A DNA stretch of 64,000 bases, taken from Pseudomonas sp. CFBP13508. GTDB taxonomy: Bacteria; Pseudomonadota; Gammaproteobacteria; Pseudomonadales; Pseudomonadaceae. The DNA lies in assembly GCF_005233515.1 (NCBI RefSeq), contig NZ_QFZZ01000002.1, positions 1 through 64,000 on the forward strand, in the 5' to 3' direction. Shown one piece after another: positions 53,967-63,738 of this stretch. The notes beneath the pieces were generated by a model. The model made no database searches. It saw nothing but the letters and a program-made list of their open reading frames with translations, and was not told the DNA's origin. The translations under genes were made by a program, and so were the position numbers. The stretch's first letter is position 1. Each line of letters begins with the position of its first letter.

Positions 53967-54764
53967 TCAGTCTTTACCTATTCGCCGCAGGCACGCAGCC
54001 AGCAAACCGACAAGCAGACCGGTGATCAAGCCCAAAACTATTACGGGGACCTGCCTTGGGAATACAGGACTGGAAGAGGGGTAGACCGAAACCAGTTGCG
54101 TTGGCACGTAACCCAATGCGTATTCGTATCGACGCAGGGCGGTCTCAATTTGGTTGATGGCTTCACGATGAGCAACGTACACAGCCACTTGCTCCGCTAT
54201 GCCGCTCTCGCTGTGCAGCGCATCCAAGTGAGTCTGTCTTGACTTTTTAAGATCAGCCACCATCTGCGAAAGTCGCTCACGACCAGGCAGACTCAGGGCA
54301 TCCTGTTGCTGTCGAATCATGTCGAAAACGCTCTCAGCGCACTTCGACGCAAGCTCTGCACTACGCCCCCGTACATTGACGGTCAAAAAGGCTGGTTGCC
54401 CCTCGGCTGTGTAGCGAGCTTCCTTGATCATCTTCAGTCTTGACTCAGGTGAGTCCTGGAGACCACACGCGCTCAACACTTCTCTGGAATATGCAGCAGG
54501 CGTATTCAGTCGAGCAATCACCAGCGTTGCAGACTCCACTTGGTTTGGAATAGGTATGCCATCACCATCGAGTCCGCGGTTTTCTGCCATCTTTACGATT
54601 GCTGACGCGTCATACTCAACCGGTGTGAGGGCAAGATAAGCAGCAGCGCTCAGCAGCCCCAGCACGATGCCTGCAGTGATAAACTTCCAGCCTTGCGCCA
54701 AAAATTTCATTAATGAAAGAAATGTAAAAGCTTCCGCATTATTTTTTACTTCGTGTTCATGCAT
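53967..54764 (-). CDS. short Wzz/PCP-type chain-length determinant-like protein
   Basis: A 265-residue protein with an N-terminal membrane helix (about 28-48, FITAGIVLGLLSAAAYLAL), a mainly helical periplasmic part (about 50-235) and a C-terminal helix (about 241-260, PVIVLGLITGLLVGLLAACL) preceded by the proline-rich SSSPVFPRQVP. This is the Wzz/PCP-1 layout, but typical Wzz proteins have about 320-350 residues. It may set O-chain length for this cluster or be a degenerate paralogue. It overlaps neither neighbour. Confidence 0.75.
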   Translation of the reverse strand: MHEHEVKNNAEAFTFLSLMKFLAQGWKFITAGIVLGLLSAAAYLALTPVEYDASAIVKMAENRGLDGDGIPIPNQVESATLVIARLNTPAAYSREVLSACGLQDSPESRLKMIKEARYTAEGQPAFLTVNVRGRSAELASKCAESVFDMIRQQQDALSLPGRERLSQMVADLKKSRQTHLDALHSESGIAEQVAVYVAHREAINQIETALRRYEYALGYVPTQLVSVYPSSSPVFPRQVPVIVLGLITGLLVGLLAACLRRIGKD

Positions 54765-54862
54765 ACAAGGTCACTCGCATAAGTTTAAGTTGGGCCATAT
54801 GCCCTTCACGATAAAAACTCGACTTCGCAAACCACTATTCGTAGTTCGCTGGACAACGAGCC

Positions 54863-55984
54863 TTACCGGCTTATTTTCAGAATTGGCTTCAGGGCTACTC
54901 GATAAGTAAATATTTGTATAAGTACGCAGAGAGCAATAAACCCCAGATTTGTCCAAGTGTACGCTTGGGGCGCGAAACCTGCCATTACGCAGGAGTAGCT
55001 GATGCGTAGAAAAATCAAAAAAGAAATGATATTCGGATTTTTTTTGAAAAAATAAACGGATGCGACCAACGATAGGTATAGAAACAGCGCCGCCCCCACC
55101 GCCCCCAAAGAACCCCACGCCATCAAAAATGGAAAGTACTCCGTACCGACGTTGATTACCGGCTCATCGAAAGGAATAGTGGACCCCAATGTTTCCACGC
55201 CACCGACCCCAGGAACCAATTGATTGATCAGAAAATCCGAGTCAATATAACCCTTTGCCATGATCGAGCTGAAGTTGTAGATACCAGCACCGATATAAAG
55301 CAAGATCCACTTCACTCCGGGAGAGGCTGCGCTATAAAAATCACTAAAAGGCAACGCAACCCAATCAAGACGCCCGGAACGAAATTGGCCCAGCTTGGCA
55401 AAAAGTAATAAGGCTCCAAACAAGCTCACAATCAGCATTTTCCACGGAATCTGACGTTTAGAGAAGAAGATCAAGGTTATCGCCAAACCATACACTGACG
55501 TAAAAAGACGATTTCGATCTAGAACGAGTACTGGAAACGCCAGTCCAACGGCGATAAAAATAAATTTCATGCGCTTATCTGCGTAGCACAGCAACCCTAC
55601 TATCGGTAGCACCCAGCACATATTTGAAATATGTCGAACATGCGCTCGACCACCATCAAAGTTCGCGTAAATCTCTGGATTGCGTAGGGGCAAAGGAAAT
55701 AATGTCAAATCGACTATGCATGCCCCCAAGATGATCCACGCCAAAAATTTTACCCAATAACACTCCGGCGACCGCTCAAAGGGTATTAGTTGCAGCTCTT
55801 TACGGGAAGGTAGGCGAATACCAAGAATTGTATCCAATACCAACGCCAAGGCTGCGACAACCATCAATATGGATATACCAACGGCATAACCACTCGGCAA
55901 CTCAAACGTCAGCAATGCGATAAGGCAGCTACCGAATAAGGGCACCGAAAAGAACACTGCTGGGGAGCGCTGAAGATCTTTCAC
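54863..55984 (-). CDS. probable Wzy O-antigen polymerase
   Basis: A 373-residue protein with about ten membrane helices and little else, including a larger loop with NFDGGRAHVRHISNMCWVLPIVG and an arginine-bearing DRNRLFTSVYGLAITL. Wzy proteins are poorly conserved, so the call rests on topology and on its place between glycosyltransferases and the Wzz-like gene in a Wzx-containing cluster. The start codon is GTG at 55984. It would polymerise O-units in the periplasm. Confidence 0.65.
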   Translation of the reverse strand: MKDLQRSPAVFFSVPLFGSCLIALLTFELPSGYAVGISILMVVAALALVLDTILGIRLPSRKELQLIPFERSPECYWVKFLAWIILGACIVDLTLFPLPLRNPEIYANFDGGRAHVRHISNMCWVLPIVGLLCYADKRMKFIFIAVGLAFPVLVLDRNRLFTSVYGLAITLIFFSKRQIPWKMLIVSLFGALLLFAKLGQFRSGRLDWVALPFSDFYSAASPGVKWILLYIGAGIYNFSSIMAKGYIDSDFLINQLVPGVGGVETLGSTIPFDEPVINVGTEYFPFLMAWGSLGAVGAALFLYLSLVASVYFFKKNPNIISFLIFLRISYSCVMAGFAPQAYTWTNLGFIALCVLIQIFTYRVALKPILKISR

Positions 55985-56006
55985 ATGCCGCCCTTTTCAA
56001 ATTGGA

Positions 56007-56894
56007 TCATGCTTTAAATTTCCCAACAGCTGTGAGCACCATATAAGCCGTCATGTAAAAGCATGCCGTTAGCCATCGGCGCTTTAGAAACGCAATCTTC
56101 GCGCCTATCAAAAAACACTGCGCTTGAAGCATTCTCCTGTAAACACCTTTGAATTTTTTAACATGTTTCTGAGCAACTCGTCGTGACTCTTGAAGATTTT
56201 TGATCCTCGACAAAACATCCGATGTTCGACAAGTATTGCTGCTATGTACTCTGTAGGCGCAAACGGGCTCATCTATGAAACCCAGCGCGCCGTGCGCTGC
56301 GATGCGCAGGAAGAAATCCCAATCGTCAATGCGCAAGCCCTCATCCCAGCCTTCGCCAGTAGTGACATACGCTTTGCGTACCAAGGGAACCGGACCCGCT
56401 ACTGCCCAATCTGAAATCACAGAGGCGATTATGCCATTTTCGGAAAGGTACTTTTGCTTGTCTGCTCGATGCAGATCTGTCATCCCGCTGTTGTGCACAA
56501 CTTTGCCATTCTCGTCGACAACAATTGAATCGCCGATAACGGCAACCTTATCCGGTGAGCCCAATAGATAATTGACAAGCTTCTCACTACCGCCAGATAA
56601 AAAATAATCATCACTGGCACCCAATCGCAGGAACTCACCGGTCGCCATATTTGTAAGTTCATTTATAGTGGCAGTCACGCCCTTGTTGGCACGACTTCTA
56701 TATAGGACCTTTATGCTATTGCCGTGAGCCGCAATCCATTGCTCAATGACCTTCGCAGTGTTGTCGCTGGAACCGTCGTCAATGATGACAATTTCTTTGT
56801 TGTCATAAATATCGGCCAAGATACTATCAAGACAACATTTTACGTATTGATCATGATTGTAAGCAGGTACGATGTAGGAAACTAAGGGAACCAA
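56007..56894 (-). CDS. GT2-family glycosyltransferase
   Basis: A 295-residue GT-A enzyme: VSYIVPAYNHDQYVKCCLDSILAD, EIVIIDDGSSDNTAKVI and the acceptor-side LRLGASDDYFLSGG with its DD pair. It adds one sugar of the O-unit at the cytosolic face; donor unknown. The C-terminus has hydrophobic helices (ARLOUND 262-288, LTACFYMTAYMVLTAVGKF) that may anchor it. The start is a TTG at 56894, supported by GGAGG five bases upstream. Confidence 0.85.
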   Translation of the reverse strand: MVPLVSYIVPAYNHDQYVKCCLDSILADIYDNKEIVIIDDGSSDNTAKVIEQWIAAHGNSIKVLYRSRANKGVTATINELTNMATGEFLRLGASDDYFLSGGSEKLVNYLLGSPDKVAVIGDSIVVDENGKVVHNSGMTDLHRADKQKYLSENGIIASVISDWAVAGPVPLVRKAYVTTGEGWDEGLRIDDWDFFLRIAAHGALGFIDEPVCAYRVHSSNTCRTSDVLSRIKNLQESRRVAQKHVKKFKGVYRRMLQAQCFLIGAKIAFLKRRWLTACFYMTAYMVLTAVGKFKA

Positions 56895-57102
56895 TACCGC
56901 CTCCGGGCATTATTGCGACCGATATAAGGCGCATTAAAATAACTGCAATTTATATACTATCAACCGGGGTGAGTCAACCGCGCTCACCCCAGAACTCAAG
57001 AGTGCGTTTGCTCAGCATCGCCTTGTTGCGGCAGTAAAAGCTTCGAGACCGGCGCACCCTGAAGGACTCGAAAGCGAATAGCTGCGCGGTAACGTGCCGG
57101 CA

Positions 57103-58143
57103 TCATTTCTCAACACTGGAGGTGCTGGCCGCCCGCTCAAGCTCACCTGCGTGAAACTTGATCGCCAAAACGAGCAAGGGCAAGTAAGCCAAAACCAAGC
57201 CGACCACACCATCCAGGCCGATCAAAACTACGCACAATGCGATTGGAATAAGCCAGAACGTATTTAGTGCCGCAACCCCAAGCGTTACCGGTAGATGTTT
57301 ACCAAAATATCTGGCGGCGAATTGATAACCATGGCTGCGATGAGCCTCATAAATCTTATCACCGCGCAGACAGCGACGAATCAAGGTGAACGTTGCGTCT
57401 ACTATGAACACACCAAGGAGAATCAATGTCGCCCAGAACAGGCTGGGTGACGTAGAAGCTGCGCTTATCGCAAAAATACCTAGAACCATTCCCAAGAATC
57501 CACTACCCGCATCGCCCATGAAAATTCTCGCAGGTGGGAAATTCCAGAACAAGAAACCTGCCGTTGCGCATGCCAGACATAGAGGAAGCCAAATCATTCC
57601 TTCAAAACCGCTGATCCAATAAAGCAACGCCAACCCGACGCACACGCAAATGGTCTCAACACTTGCTATGCCGTCAATACCGTCCATGAAGTTATACAGA
57701 TTCAGCATCCACACGAGAAAAATTGCGGAGACCATGTAGCCGGCCCAACCTAAATCAATCGTGGCACCGAATACCTCAATTTCCGGCAAACCACCCATCC
57801 AGACCAATGCCCAAGCGGCTGCAGCGAAATGTCCCAATAACCGCCATCTGGCCGCTACGTGACCGTGATCGTCAATAAATCCAATGACTGCGATCAGCCC
57901 CCCCGCTCCAGCCACAGCGACCAGGAGAAATACCGGCACCAAATGCAGCCATGCCATGAGCGGCAGACTCAACAGAAAAACCAAAACGATCGCAACGCCC
58001 CCACCGCGCGGAGTAGGTATCGTATGCGAACTCCGGGAGTTCGGGACGTCGATAATTTTGCGAGCGAGTGCATATTGCCTTAACCACGCCGTCAACGCTA
58101 ACGACAGAACACAAATAACGGGAAGGAACAACCACTGAACCAT
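57103..58143 (-). CDS. WbpL/WecA-type initiating glycosyl-1-phosphate transferase
   Basis: A 346-residue protein with about eleven membrane helices of the polyprenyl-phosphate N-acetylhexosamine-1-phosphate transferase family (sometimes called GT4). Key motifs are PTPRGGGVAIV, GFIDDHGHVAARWRLLGHF, NLYNFMDGIDGIAS, IFMGDAGSGFLG and HRSHGYQ. It starts the O-unit by moving a sugar-1-phosphate (probably QuiNAc or FucNAc, given WbpM) onto undecaprenyl phosphate. ATG at 58143 is chosen for GGAG eight bases upstream. It sits unusually in the middle of the cluster. Confidence 0.9.
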   Translation of the reverse strand: MVQWLFLPVICVLSLALTAWLRQYALARKIIDVPNSRSSHTIPTPRGGGVAIVLVFLLSLPLMAWLHLVPVFLLVAVAGAGGLIAVIGFIDDHGHVAARWRLLGHFAAAAWALVWMGGLPEIEVFGATIDLGWAGYMVSAIFLVWMLNLYNFMDGIDGIASVETICVCVGLALLYWISGFEGMIWLPLCLACATAGFLFWNFPPARIFMGDAGSGFLGMVLGIFAISAASTSPSLFWATLILLGVFIVDATFTLIRRCLRGDKIYEAHRSHGYQFAARYFGKHLPVTLGVAALNTFWLIPIALCVVLIGLDGVVGLVLAYLPLLVLAIKFHAGELERAASTSSVEK

Positions 58144-58351
58144 TAGATTACGCTCCATAAATTGTTACTGAGCGGCTCCGGCTTAACCGCCTCTACGGCT
58201 CATATGATGACTGAACGCCACCAAAACCGAAATTTACAAAAAATTGTTAGATACCCTCCAGACGCCGACGGAATTATACATAGCCGGAAAACTACGCTCA
58301 AAGCCTAAAATCGGCCATCATATCAAGCATTAACTTTTGTAGGGACTCAAG

Positions 58352-59245
58352 TTAAAAAACGCCTAGGACCACCATGACTAACAAGAAAATTCGATCGCGA
58401 AATCGGCGTCGCAATTTAGACCAATTCCGGATCAAAAAGGACCGGGAAATATCCCCTTCATTTGAAAGAGCATTTGGTAAGCCTTGCACTTTATCAGACA
58501 ACAAATTTGAGATTTTATTAACTTCGGCGCGATACCAGCCGTTTCGCAATAAAGACAAACGACTGACAAGCGCCTTGAATCCAGAGTTCGCTCCAAATTG
58601 ATTACTGTTATGTTGGCGATAGAGCATATGTGGTACGGCATCCATATACCAAGGCCGACCATTCGCCCTGAACCAGGCATACAAAAGCCAGTCGTGCAGC
58701 GACACCTCACCGACACGAGACCAATTTGCAACAATGAATCGTTTGAACTCGAGCGCGTCAGCGGTTTTTAGTACGTAGCTGCAACCTGGCCCGGCAGCTT
58801 CGAATAGAAAATCATATGTTCGCTGCGGCTGTACCTTGTTCAATAGAGCTTCGCGACCATCAGGCCAGAAGGCCATAACGTTGCCGGAATAAGCGCTGGC
58901 GCCTGATGAAGAAATTTTATCATGGGCGGCGGCCAGCTTATTTTCTAGCCAAATATCGTCCTGATCAGCAAGCGCCACGTAATCGAAATCGGAGAAATCC
59001 ACATCCCGAATAAGCCTGAAAAAATTCCGCGCAGCTCCGCCAAAGCGCTCCCCGTAGGGAAGAATCTTGATTTGCGAATTGTCCAACGACAGCTGGCTAA
59101 TAAACGCCTCAGTTCCATCAGAGGAGCTATCAACGCTGACGAAAATCGTTACCCGGACGTATTTCTGCTTCAGGATCGACTCCACCTGTGCCGGTAGCCA
59201 CTGTACGCCGTTATAGGCAGCTAATAAGACAGCAATCTCAACCAT
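58352..59245 (-). CDS. GT2-family glycosyltransferase, rhamnosyltransferase-like
   Basis: A protein of 297 residues: EIAVLLAAYNGVQWLPAQVESILKQ, FVSVDSSSDGTEAFI, FDYVALADQDDIWLENKLAAAHD and VSLHDWLLYAWF, the pattern of RfbF/WbgF-type rhamnosyltransferases. The donor may be dTDP-rhamnose, but other 6-deoxyhexoses are possible. ATG at 59245 is preferred; a TTG three codons earlier is nearer to AAGGAG. The 3' end lies about 210 non-coding bases from wbpL-like. Confidence 0.85.
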   Translation of the reverse strand: MVEIAVLLAAYNGVQWLPAQVESILKQKYVRVTIFVSVDSSSDGTEAFISQLSLDNSQIKILPYGERFGGAARNFFRLIRDVDFSDFDYVALADQDDIWLENKLAAAHDKISSSGASAYSGNVMAFWPDGREALLNKVQPQRTYDFLFEAAGPGCSYVLKTADALEFKRFIVANWSRVGEVSLHDWLLYAWFRANGRPWYMDAVPHMLYRQHNSNQFGANSGFKALVSRLSLLRNGWYRAEVNKISNLLSDKVQGLPNALSNEGDISRSFLIRNWSKLRRRFRDRIFLLVMVVLGVF

Positions 59246-59439
59246 ATCCTGCAAAATCTCCTTTGGTTCTCACCGATCATCGGCAACGATGAATTGCAAA
59301 GCACTCACAATCGGCTGAAGTCATCCCGATCACCACCGTATGCCAACAGGATAGAGCATTTACCTACTAGCCACTTACATTGCTCGCTTTTCAAAGAGCG
59401 CGCGCCTACGCAATTTTTTATACAGACCACACAACCGCA

Positions 59440-60705
59440 TCACTTCATTGTCGAAATGAACCGACGAGCTACCACAAAACAAAAAAGGAAATAGATCGCA
59501 TAGTTTACAACAAATGCGTACATAGCTCCTACAAGACCGAAAGAATCAGTCAAAAAATAAGTCCAACCAATATATGTCATACTGAAAAAGACCTCTGAAA
59601 ACACGAACAACCTGGTCATAGCCTTGGCGAGCATAATAAATGAAAGCACGAACGCCATAATTTTTATAACATCACCAAGCAATTGAGGAGCGTATAGATA
59701 AAGCGCACCTGCGAACTCATCCGAGAAAAGCACGTGAGTTATGACATCACGAAAAATATAAATACCTAAAGCTGACACCACAACCGCCGGAAACAAATAC
59801 TGATAGGCAGATTTTATTTCGGCAACGAACAATTTACGATCGACAATCGACGATAGTTTCGGCAGATAATAAACAGTTATCGCCATGGTAATGAACAGAA
59901 GATAAGCCTCTGAGACTTTACTCACCGCTTGCCAATAACCGACCTGCTCCCAAGAAAACTTATCTGCCAGTATATTCCTCGTGGCAATTTGAACAACAGG
60001 AGCAAGAAGCGCTGATGTGAGAGTCATTAGTGCGAAGCGCGATAACTTTTTGACCGCCTCAACATCCCATCTCAGCAAAAAAAAGCTCCAGTCGAAATAG
60101 TTACTTCTCCTATAAAAAGCGAAACTCACCAGGAGCAAACTCGCCTGCGCGAGTAGAAACGCCAACAGTACACCATATAAATGAAAGTAATAACCCATTA
60201 ACAATGGGGTCAGGACTCCAAGCGCTGCCCCGCCGACATGTACGGCCGCGAGACGCTTTACATCCATCATCCCGTTGATAATGGCAATGATAAGATTGTG
60301 TAAGGCTACAAAGATCTGAGCAAAAGCCAAGACAACGATCAGACTTTCATAGCGAGGATCACCGAGCAACCATAGTGCGATGCGTTCGCTAAATGCGAGA
60401 ACAGCAACACACATAACAAAAGATGATACAAGAGAAAAGCAAAATGCTGAGTTGAGTAAGTTGTGTAGGGGAAGATTTTGCTCGCGATATTCAGCTACGT
60501 ATTTAACTACACCGGCTCCAACTCCACCGCCTGAAAACACGACCAGCAGCGCTGTAAGGCTCATAAACTGGCCCAACTGTGCGACTCCTTCAGGGCCCGC
60601 CAAGACAGCCACAAACTTCATAACCAAGAAGCCCGATAATAAGCGGGCGACTGTGGCAACAGAGGTCAGCAGGCCGGTTCTTAGAATATTCAAAATCACA
60701 ACCAC
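59440..60705 (-). CDS. Wzx-type O-unit flippase (WzxE-like O-antigen translocase)
   Basis: A protein of 421 residues with about twelve membrane helices in the MATE/MOP arrangement. NILRTGLLTSVATVARLLSGFLVMKFVAVLAGPEGVAQLGQFMSL at the N-terminus closely resembles WzxE-like translocases, which handle O-units with Fuc3NAc, Qui3NAc or Fuc4NAc. It moves the lipid-linked repeat to the periplasm. The start is uncertain: GTG at 60705, GTG at 60699 or a nearby TTG, none with a clear ribosome site. Confidence 0.85.
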   Translation of the reverse strand: MVVILNILRTGLLTSVATVARLLSGFLVMKFVAVLAGPEGVAQLGQFMSLTALLVVFSGGGVGAGVVKYVAEYREQNLPLHNLLNSAFCFSLVSSFVMCVAVLAFSERIALWLLGDPRYESLIVVLAFAQIFVALHNLIIAIINGMMDVKRLAAVHVGGAALGVLTPLLMGYYFHLYGVLLAFLLAQASLLLVSFAFYRRSNYFDWSFFLLRWDVEAVKKLSRFALMTLTSALLAPVVQIATRNILADKFSWEQVGYWQAVSKVSEAYLLFITMAITVYYLPKLSSIVDRKLFVAEIKSAYQYLFPAVVVSALGIYIFRDVITHVLFSDEFAGALYLYAPQLLGDVIKIMAFVLSFIMLAKAMTRLFVFSEVFFSMTYIGWTYFLTDSFGLVGAMYAFVVNYAIYFLFCFVVARRFISTMK

Positions 60706-60781
60706 TCAACGCAGCATTTAAATTAGATGCTTCAGCTCCTTTTGAAGCTGATGACCACCTATAACCAAATAGACCACAATA

Positions 60782-61882
60782 TCAAGAGAAGGAATTCAGG
60801 CACTCGATTACCTGCCCCACCTCATCAGCCGACGTGACCGGACTTAATGGCAAGCTTAGAACCGTAGCGTGCAAAGAGTCAGTGATCGGGTGATGCTGAG
60901 AACCCAATTCTTTATAAGCATTTTGCTTATGCGGTGGAACGGGATAATGAATAAGCGTTTCAATACCATGACTGTGCAGATGGCTTTTCAGTTCATCGCG
61001 TTTCTCACTGCGCACGACAAATAGATGCCATACATGCTGCTCTTGGAGAGTCGGATGCGGCACCTTGATCAGAGGATTATTCAGGTGGGCGATGTACTGA
61101 TTCGCCAAGGACCTTCTTACACTGATCTCATGATTCAGATATTGTAATTTTACCCGCAACATTGCTGCTTGGATTTCATCGAGACGGCTGTTGACGCCCT
61201 TATACTGGTTTTCATATTTCTTATAGCTTCCATAGTTCCCGAGAGCACGAACGACAGACGCTAGTTCTTGATCGTTTGTCGTGATAGCCCCTGCATCACC
61301 CAGAGCACCCAGATTTTTGCCTGGGTAGAAGCTGAACCCTGACGCATCGCCCCACGTTCCCGCACGACGACCATCAATACTTGCACCGTGAGCTTGAGCA
61401 GAATCTTCCAGCACCAGCAGGTCATGCTTCTTGGCCAATGCACATAGCAATGGCATATCTGCTAACTGCCCGTAAAGATGAACCGCCAATATGACTCTCG
61501 TTTTGCTGGTAATTGCAAGCTCGGCTAATCGAGCCGATAAGTTGAAGCTGTGTTCATCAGGCTCCACAAGTACTGGAACTAATCGATTCTCAGTGATGGC
61601 TAGAATACTGGCAATGTATGTGTTAGCAGGAACAATAACCTCATCGCCGTCCTGCAGCTTGCCCATTTCTCTCCAGGCCCTGAGCGTCAGATTCAAAGCG
61701 TCCAGGCCGTTAGCAACGCCAACACAGTATTTAGCACCGCAGAAGGCAGCGAATTCCTGCTCAAACTTTGTGAGCTCTTGGCCGCCAATATACCAACCGG
61801 AGTCAATAACCCTTGAACAAGCTTCCTTTAACTCACTGCCGTACGCCTGGTTTACTTTCTTCAAATCCAGAAAATTAATCAT
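60782..61882 (-). CDS. FdtB/QdtB-type sugar 3-aminotransferase (DegT/DnrJ/EryC1)
   Basis: A 366-residue PLP enzyme. It begins [34 protein letters not shown] and has [40 protein letters not shown] (Asp160) and the PLP lysine in [15 protein letters not shown] (Lys189). This form matches FdtB/QdtB, which aminate C3 of dTDP-3-keto-6-deoxyhexoses to give Fuc3N or Qui3N. Partner genes rmlAB and fdtA would be expected beyond the right edge. Its ATG overlaps the stop of the upstream GNAT-like gene by eight bases. Confidence 0.87.
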   Translation of the reverse strand: MINFLDLKKVNQAYGSELKEACSRVIDSGWYIGGQELTKFEQEFAAFCGAKYCVGVANGLDALNLTLRAWREMGKLQDGDEVIVPANTYIASILAITENRLVPVLVEPDEHSFNLSARLAELAITSKTRVILAVHLYGQLADMPLLCALAKKHDLLVLEDSAQAHGASIDGRRAGTWGDASGFSFYPGKNLGALGDAGAITTNDQELASVVRALGNYGSYKKYENQYKGVNSRLDEIQAAMLRVKLQYLNHEISVRRSLANQYIAHLNNPLIKVPHPTLQEQHVWHLFVVRSEKRDELKSHLHSHGIETLIHYPVPPHKQNAYKELGSQHHPITDSLHATVLSLPLSPVTSADEVGQVIECLNSFS

Positions 61883-62816
61883 TAAGCACAATCTCATAAA
61901 AATCAATTATCATGGCGCGTGCGCCAAAGCTTTCTTTTTGAGCAAGTAAGCCAGAGTTGATATATTTGCCACCATCTTCAGTTGATACACCAAAGCTAAA
62001 ATACTTGAACCCCTCGCTTGCACTCTCCTGGATACATGTCTCTATGAGGTGATCCAACGCACCTACTTCTTTACCCTCGGCGCTGGTCGCCAGATACTGG
62101 GTGTGAACAACCTCGCCGAATTTGAATAGCAAAGTCGCAGCCAAAATTTTCTCCTCAGCCACTACAACTCTGAGTGAAATATTATTAGGAAAAAGAGATG
62201 CCAATAATTCGAGTTCTTGCGAGGTATGCACCGGCGCAGCACCATGCTTTGCGAGCACGTCATGGAGTAACTCAATAAATCCTGTCCAGTCCTGCGAATC
62301 TGTAACAACGAGATTATTCTTTTTTGCACGCGCAATTAGCCATTTTCTTCCCTTGGAGAGCTTCAAGCGGTTATCCAGATATATAATACTAGACAGATCC
62401 CTACGAACTATTTCTGCTCCGACGCGAAATAAAGCATAGAGATCCTCTTGAGCCCCATGCCTAGAAAATATGTAAGGCATCGCCTTGTATACAATCTTGT
62501 CAAAGCCATTGTCTTTAGCGAAAAGCATTAAAGCCTGAACGCTTTCCAATACTGTTTCAGCCTTGACTTTCTGAGAAAGTACCAAACCGCCGTAGGTCAG
62601 ACCACCATGACTTACCAGTACCTTTTCATTACGACTCCCTGGTAGTACAGCAACCAGAACCTTGTCCTCATAAATCATCAATGACGCGTCGACGAAACGA
62701 TCAGCGTGATACTCCATGAAACTTCTTTTAAAAATGAACAACGGTGTTTTTGAGTCTAAAACGAAGCTATCCCACTCTTCTTTTCTAGCAGGCGTATAAA
62801 ACTCGCACTCTACCAT
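61875..62816 (-). CDS. FemAB/BioF2-like GNAT acyltransferase
   Basis: A 313-residue protein with a double GNAT-like fold of the FemAB/BioF2 (COG5653) sort: [27 protein letters not shown] at the N-terminus, [10 protein letters not shown], and [50 protein letters not shown] near the C-terminus. No signal peptide. It may acylate the amino sugar made by the adjacent aminotransferase. Both ends overlap neighbours (seven and eight bases), so its level is coupled to theirs. The acyl donor is unknown. Confidence 0.75.
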   Translation of the reverse strand: MVECEFYTPARKEEWDSFVLDSKTPLFIFKRSFMEYHADRFVDASLMIYEDKVLVAVLPGSRNEKVLVSHGGLTYGGLVLSQKVKAETVLESVQALMLFAKDNGFDKIVYKAMPYIFSRHGAQEDLYALFRVGAEIVRRDLSSIIYLDNRLKLSKGRKWLIARAKKNNLVVTDSQDWTGFIELLHDVLAKHGAAPVHTSQELELLASLFPNNISLRVVVAEEKILAATLLFKFGEVVHTQYLATSAEGKEVGALDHLIETCIQESASEGFKYFSFGVSTEDGGKYINSGLLAQKESFGARAMIIDFYEIVLND

Positions 62817-63727
62817 GCCAACAACTCCGCCACGCCAAAACCTTCAGCCCCCATATTATTTCCATTATAGAAGCAGTAAGTTTTATTACCTGCGCTAACC
62901 AGCCTTGGATAGCAAAGGTGCGTTGAATCAAACCCGCCTTCCGAAAGCTCCAGACCAAACTGCTCGTCCTGACGCTGCCATACTTTACCGTCGTCTGAAA
63001 CAGCGACACCTGGGAAATAGTCGAGACCGGATGTCCCACCTTTTGTGTAAAACATGTAGTACTTATCTTCAAACTTGTACACGGACGGCCGGCCGATCCG
63101 GTACTCATCACCTTCGACATCAATACACAACAGTTCGTCTTGGTTGAATACTTGGCCGTCAACAGATTCGGTATACCAAATATTATAATCGGGATAATGC
63201 TGACCGTTGATCAACGTCCACGAGTCTCCCACGGCGAACCAGACTTTCCAGACATTGTCTTCAAATAAAACCGAATGAATTGCCCGAATTGTCGTTCCAC
63301 CGTCGGCTCGGTCCATTACCGGCACCTCGGATACACGATGAAATGTTTCACCGCCATCGCTGCTTTCTGCGAGTCCTGTAAAGGCTAAAAACTTGGCCCG
63401 TTTGACTATCTGGAAGCCGACATAGTACATCCGCAGAACGTTGCCGCATCTGAGTACATCACCCAAAATAACGCCGTTATCGTCGAAACAGCCGTCCCGA
63501 CCACGATCAAGGACTGGTGCATCGGATATCTTTAATACTTGTGTAGGGTCTTGGGCATCGACATCGACGTATCCGATTCGACTAATGCCTTCTGCATCTC
63601 TGAAACCTGCATAGACACGAATTACTTTTTCGTTCAGCAGAATCGGTGTAGGCGTCAACGCAGAACTTTTCTTCCAATCATTTGTCCCTGCTGGAGAAAA
63701 AACATGACCTAGTTTGCTCCACTTCAT
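62810..63727 (-). CDS. five-bladed beta-propeller (GH43/GH32-like) protein of unknown role
   Basis: A 305-residue protein of repeated beta-strand blades: TPTPILLNEKVIRVYAGFRDAEGISRIGYVDVD, LRMYYVGFQIVKRAKFLAFTGLAESSDGG, KVWFAVGDSW, NIWYTESVDG, KYYMFYTKGGTSG and KTYCFYNGNNMG. This is the fold of family 43/32 glycoside hydrolases and related phosphorylases. It has no signal peptide, so it acts in the cytosol, unlike secreted hydrolases. It may modify or bind a nucleotide sugar. RBS GGGAAGG before ATG 63727; coupled to the next gene by seven bases. Confidence 0.72.
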   Translation of the reverse strand: MKWSKLGHVFSPAGTNDWKKSSALTPTPILLNEKVIRVYAGFRDAEGISRIGYVDVDAQDPTQVLKISDAPVLDRGRDGCFDDNGVILGDVLRCGNVLRMYYVGFQIVKRAKFLAFTGLAESSDGGETFHRVSEVPVMDRADGGTTIRAIHSVLFEDNVWKVWFAVGDSWTLINGQHYPDYNIWYTESVDGQVFNQDELLCIDVEGDEYRIGRPSVYKFEDKYYMFYTKGGTSGLDYFPGVAVSDDGKVWQRQDEQFGLELSEGGFDSTHLCYPRLVSAGNKTYCFYNGNNMGAEGFGVAELLAW

Positions 63728-63738
63728 GACGCCTTCCC

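Noticed and set aside
57012..57212. Minus-strand 66-codon frame at the 3' end of the WbpL-like gene
   Set aside because: Mostly overlaps the real gene in another frame and has no motif.
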